Part shown: one piece after another, positions 6,570-8,899 of the stretch
How the letters are laid out: each line of letters begins with the position of its first letter
Numbering within the stretch: the stretch's first letter is position 1
Source: Saprospiraceae bacterium
GTDB taxonomy: Bacteria; Bacteroidota; Bacteroidia; Bacteroidales; JAIPBB01
Reading direction: 5' to 3'
Length of the DNA stretch: 8,899 nucleotides
Assembly (NCBI GenBank): GCA_021739805.1
Contig: JAIPBB010000223.1
Span: forward strand, 1-8,899
Translations under genes and position numbers: made by a program
Notes under the pieces: generated by a model
What the model was told of the DNA's origin: nothing
Database searches by the model: none
Seen by the model: only the letters and a program-made list of their open reading frames with translations

Positions 6570-6575
6570 TATAAT
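6570..6575 (+). promoter_or_regulatory. Candidate -10 box for the OLD gene
   Basis: A perfect TATAAT lies 41 bp before the ATG at 6617. No good -35 sits 16-18 bp upstream (CGGAGA region), so the promoter would be weak or activator-dependent. TTGAAG 6559-6564 with TAAGAT 6581-6586 (16-bp spacer) is an alternative. An independent promoter would separate this gene from the hsd operon. Confidence 0.3.
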
Positions 6576-6616
6576 TCTAATAAGATGAATAATAAAAAAC
6601 CTAAATAGGGGGAAAT

Positions 6617-8589
6617 ATGAAACTTGTATCATTCAAAGTAATGGATTACAAATGCATTCTGGATAGTGGGGAGATAAAAATCTCGGATATTGGATGCTTA
6701 GTTGGGAAGAATGAGTCGGGGAAAACCGCATTACTTCAAGCTCTTTATAGACTAAATCCTATAGAGAGTTCTGATGGTAAATTTAGTGTAACTGATGAAT
6801 ATCCGAGAGCATATGTATCTGATTATGAGAGAGAAGTGAAAAACAGTAAAAGAGAGCATTCTAAGGTTATTAAAGCAGTTTTCTCTTTAGAAGACTCTGA
6901 CTTTGATAAAATGGACATTAGTAGCTCAGTATTTGGAAATAGAGACATTTCTTTATCATACGGATACGCTTCATCAAAGCTCTACACACTTAATATCAAT
7001 GAAAATGAGTTTATTAAATGGTCATTAAAAAGCGTAGATTGCACTGAAGATGAACAAAATAAAGACTTATTTAAAGCTATCCTTGGATGCAAATTGGTGA
7101 AAGACTTATCAAATATTCAAATTGATAAATTTAGTGTTGTCCCTCAATGCGCAAAATTGATACAATTCATAAACTCCAAGAAAATTGTAGATCCTCGCCA
7201 AGAAATATACACAAAATTCATATCTCCACTAATACCCAAATTGCTATATTTTGATGAGTTTTATCAAATGTCAGGAATAGTTAATATTCCAAAATTAAAA
7301 AATCGTGTAAAGAGCAATACCATTAATGACAGCGATAAGCCAATGCTTGGATTGATTGAATTAGCTGAACTTTCATTGGACTCATTCGATCAGATTCAAA
7401 ACACAAGGGAACTACTAAACAAATTAGAAGGTGCATCAAATAAAATTCAAAGAGCATTTATGAAGTATTGGTCCCAGAGTTCAAACATTAGCCTTCAACT
7501 GGACGTTAGAGACGGAAAACCTCAAGACAAGGAAGAATTTAGATCTGGAGCAAATATTTTAACTTCAATCAGGGATAATATACATCAAGTTACAACTATG
7601 ATTGGTGAAAGATCTCGTGGTTTTATTTGGTTCTTTTCTTTCATTGCATGGTTCTCATTGCAGAAATCTAGCATAATTGTGACATAATCCTGCTTTTAGA
7701 TGAACCTGGATTAACGCTTCATGCAAAAGCTCAGTATGATCTTCTAAGATATATTGAAGAAGAGTTATCGCCTTATCATCAAGTAATTTATTCCACACAT
7801 TCTCCATTTATGATCGATATGAAACATACCGATAGAGTGTATATTGTTGAGGATAAAGGATTGGATAAAGCGAAAGAAATTGTAGGTACTAAAGTTACGA
7901 ATGATGTTCTTGAAACAGGTCATGACAGTTTATTTCCACTACAAAGCGCTCTTGGGTATGAAATTACTCAATCGCTATTTATTGGGCCTAATTGCCTGAT
8001 CGTTGAGGGTGTATCCGACTTATTGTATTTAACAGCGATATCTACAATTCTTGAGAAGAATAATAGAACCAGTTTGAATCCAAAATGGACTATAACTCCT
8101 ATTGGAGGTATAGATAAAACTCCAGCATTTGTATCTCTATTTAGTTCTCAACGCTCCTTGAAACTAGCAGTATTGATAGATTTTCAATCAAAAGATAAAC
8201 AATTGATTGAGAATTTGTATAAAAAGAACTTAATAAAAAAGACCAATGTAAAGACATTTGCTGACTATAACAATAATCAAGAATCCGATATTGAAGATCT
8301 TTTCGATCCTGTATTCTACCTAATTCTTATTAATAATGAATACAAGAAAGATCTTCAAAAACCAATTGATGCAAAAAACTTGAACACAAAAATTCCGAGA
8401 ATCACAATTCAAATTCAAGAATATCTGAAAGCAGCCCCTTTAAAAAATGGGGTACAGATAAATCACTACAGACCGGCAAGGTACTTTGTAGAACAAATCC
8501 AGGTTTTTGAAAGTCACTTGAGCGTCAGTACATTGGACAAGTTTGAAGCGATCTTCAAAGATTTGAATTCATTAATAACCTTAAAATAG
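6617..8589 (+). pseudogene. OLD-family ATP-dependent nuclease (AAA/ABC ATPase plus TOPRIM), frameshifted
   Basis: OLD (overcoming lysogenisation defect) proteins couple an ABC-type ATPase to a TOPRIM nuclease and act in phage defence. The first frame (6617-7687) has a strong site AGGGGGA before ATG, Walker A GKNESGKT (30-37) and the signature GERSRGFIWFFSF, then runs into TAA 7685-7687. The second frame, open from 7672 to 8589, continues the same protein: Walker B ILLLDEPG, D-loop GLTLHAKAQ, switch histidine YSTHSPFMID, then TOPRIM with VEGVSD (E codon 8005) and LIDFQSKD (D codon 8179) and DIEDLFDP. The reading shifts within 7672-7684, consistent with one lost base. No slippery run is visible there, so programmed frameshifting is unlikely. 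Joined, the product would be about 657 aa, a normal OLD length. Either it is a recent pseudogene or there is a base-call error. No UvrD-like partner (as in Gabija) follows. Confidence 0.85.
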
Positions 8590-8614
8590 TCAACCAAATG
8601 AAAGAGGTGATTAA

Positions 8615-8788
8615 ATGATCTCATATCTACTTGACTCCAACGCCGTATACTACCTTACTGATAAGAATTATAAAACTAATGATATTCAAAGACTCATTGA
8701 TTTCGTGCAGATAAATTCATTTCCTATTTATCTCACACCTTTAACCATAATGGAATTATTAACTAGTGTCACGTCAAGCTTGACATGA
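8615..8788 (+). pseudogene. PIN-domain protein (VapC-like) truncated by an IS630-family insertion
   Basis: ATG 8615 has a good site GAGGTGA (8604-8610) and lies 25 bp after the OLD gene, probably co-transcribed. The start YLLDSNAVYYL carries the first conserved acidic residue of the PIN metal centre (D7), and TPLTIMELL carries the second (E47). PIN proteins are Mg-dependent RNases, often the toxin of VapBC pairs, and are normally about 130-180 aa. Here the similarity ends after about residue 51, and a short tail (VTSSLT) encoded by the palindromic end of the next element leads to TGA 8786-8788. The rest of the active site is missing, so the product should be inactive. No antitoxin gene is visible on its 5' side. 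Confidence 0.7.
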
Positions 8789-8789
8789 C
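8768..8789. repeat. 22-bp near-perfect palindrome at the IS end
   Basis: GTCACGTCAAG and CTTGACATGAC are inverted copies with one mismatched pair, centred on AAGCTT. It could be a transposase-binding site or terminal hairpin. It also contains the -35 box of the transposase promoter, so bound transposase could repress its own gene. Confidence 0.7.
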
Positions 8790-8807
8790 GTAAGGCGAAA
8801 TTATAAT
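8780..8807 (+). promoter_or_regulatory. Consensus sigma70 promoter of the transposase
   Basis: TTGACA (8780-8785) and TATAAT (8802-8807) both match the consensus perfectly with a 16-bp spacer. Transcription would start near 8814, followed by GAGGTGAT (8823-8830) and ATG 8832. The -35 box overlaps the right arm of the 22-bp palindrome. Confidence 0.7.
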
Positions 8808-8831
8808 TGTCTCTAAAAAAGTGAGGTGATT

Positions 8832-8899
8832 ATGATAAAGTATAAAGTTACATTAACAGAAGAAGAAAGAGAAGAGCTTAATACTATAGTTAATAAGGG
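8832..8899 (+). CDS. IS630-family transposase, N-terminal fragment
   Basis: The first 22 residues are visible (MIKYKVTLTEEEREELNTIV then NK) before the window ends. The pattern K-Y-x-V-T-L-T-x-E-E-R-x-x-L followed by a helix is the typical opening of IS630-family transposases, leading into their helix-turn-helix. The later DDE catalytic domain is outside the window. A strong ribosome-binding site and a consensus promoter support the start. The family call rests on this short stretch only. Confidence 0.6.
   Translation, partial: MIKYKVTLTEEEREELNTIVNK

Larger units (their letters stand above)
8766..8899 (+). mobile_element. IS630-family insertion element, left end (runs off window)
   Basis: The PIN reading frame stops making sense at CTAG (8763-8766). 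A TA dinucleotide (8764-8765) is the usual target of IS630/Tc1-type elements, so the element likely starts at 8766. The next bases form an end-proximal palindrome, followed by a promoter and a transposase start. Only the first 134 bp are present, so the other end and the target duplication cannot be checked. Confidence 0.55.

Noticed and set aside
7665..7690. Programmed -1 frameshift joining the two OLD frames
   Set aside because: The overlap has no X-XXY-YYZ slippery sequence or homopolymer, and no clear stimulatory structure was seen, so an indel or an assembly error is more likely.
6617..8589. Gabija (GajA) assignment for the OLD protein
   Set aside because: No UvrD-like GajB gene follows; the next gene is a PIN-domain fragment, so only the general OLD family can be supported.

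Overview
The window is a stretch of accessory, defence-island DNA from an AT-rich bacterium. By hand count of sampled 60-base rows, the methylase is about 40% G+C, while the specificity domain and the right-hand genes fall to roughly 25-35%. Several genes have good Shine-Dalgarno sites, and one promoter matches the sigma70 consensus exactly, so these signals are bacterial. The sequence does not fix a species. The gut feeling of an uncultured anaerobe of the Cloacimonadota/Bacteroidota/Firmicutes kind is only a guess.

Left flank (1-1095). This part is mostly non-coding and looks like mobile-element debris. It holds a 32-residue C-terminal ORF tail, a sequence resembling an IS3-family terminal repeat, and a pair of inverted hairpins each preceded by GTAG, which is the layout of REP/BIME elements. 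A small unrecognised ORF (407-694) follows, then a pyrimidine-rich tract with short repeats.

Centre (1096-6431). This is a type IC (EcoR124I-like) restriction-modification operon in the order hsdM-hsdS-hsdR, with short gaps. It has three oddities. A 35-codon ORF resembling the N-terminus of a different HsdM family abuts hsdM. HsdS is half size (194 aa, one target-recognition domain) and ends in the 4-residue (12-bp) tandem repeat known as the spacer of this family. HsdR is full length with all catalytic motifs, but helicase motif V reads TGFYA where TGFDA is expected, a one-base difference.

Right part (6432-8899). After a 185-bp gap with its own promoter-like -10 box lies an OLD-family ATPase/TOPRIM nuclease gene. 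It is split by a one-base frameshift between the ABC signature and Walker B. It is followed 25 bp later by the start of a PIN-domain gene, which is cut after about 51 codons by the left end of an IS630-family element. The element's transposase starts at 8832 under a perfect TTGACA-N16-TATAAT promoter and runs off the window.

Together, HsdM and HsdS would methylate a (probably palindromic, bipartite) target, HsdR would cut unmodified DNA, and the OLD and PIN genes would have added further anti-phage or toxin functions. At least the PIN gene, and probably the OLD gene, are now broken. Whether HsdR still restricts depends on the motif V change.
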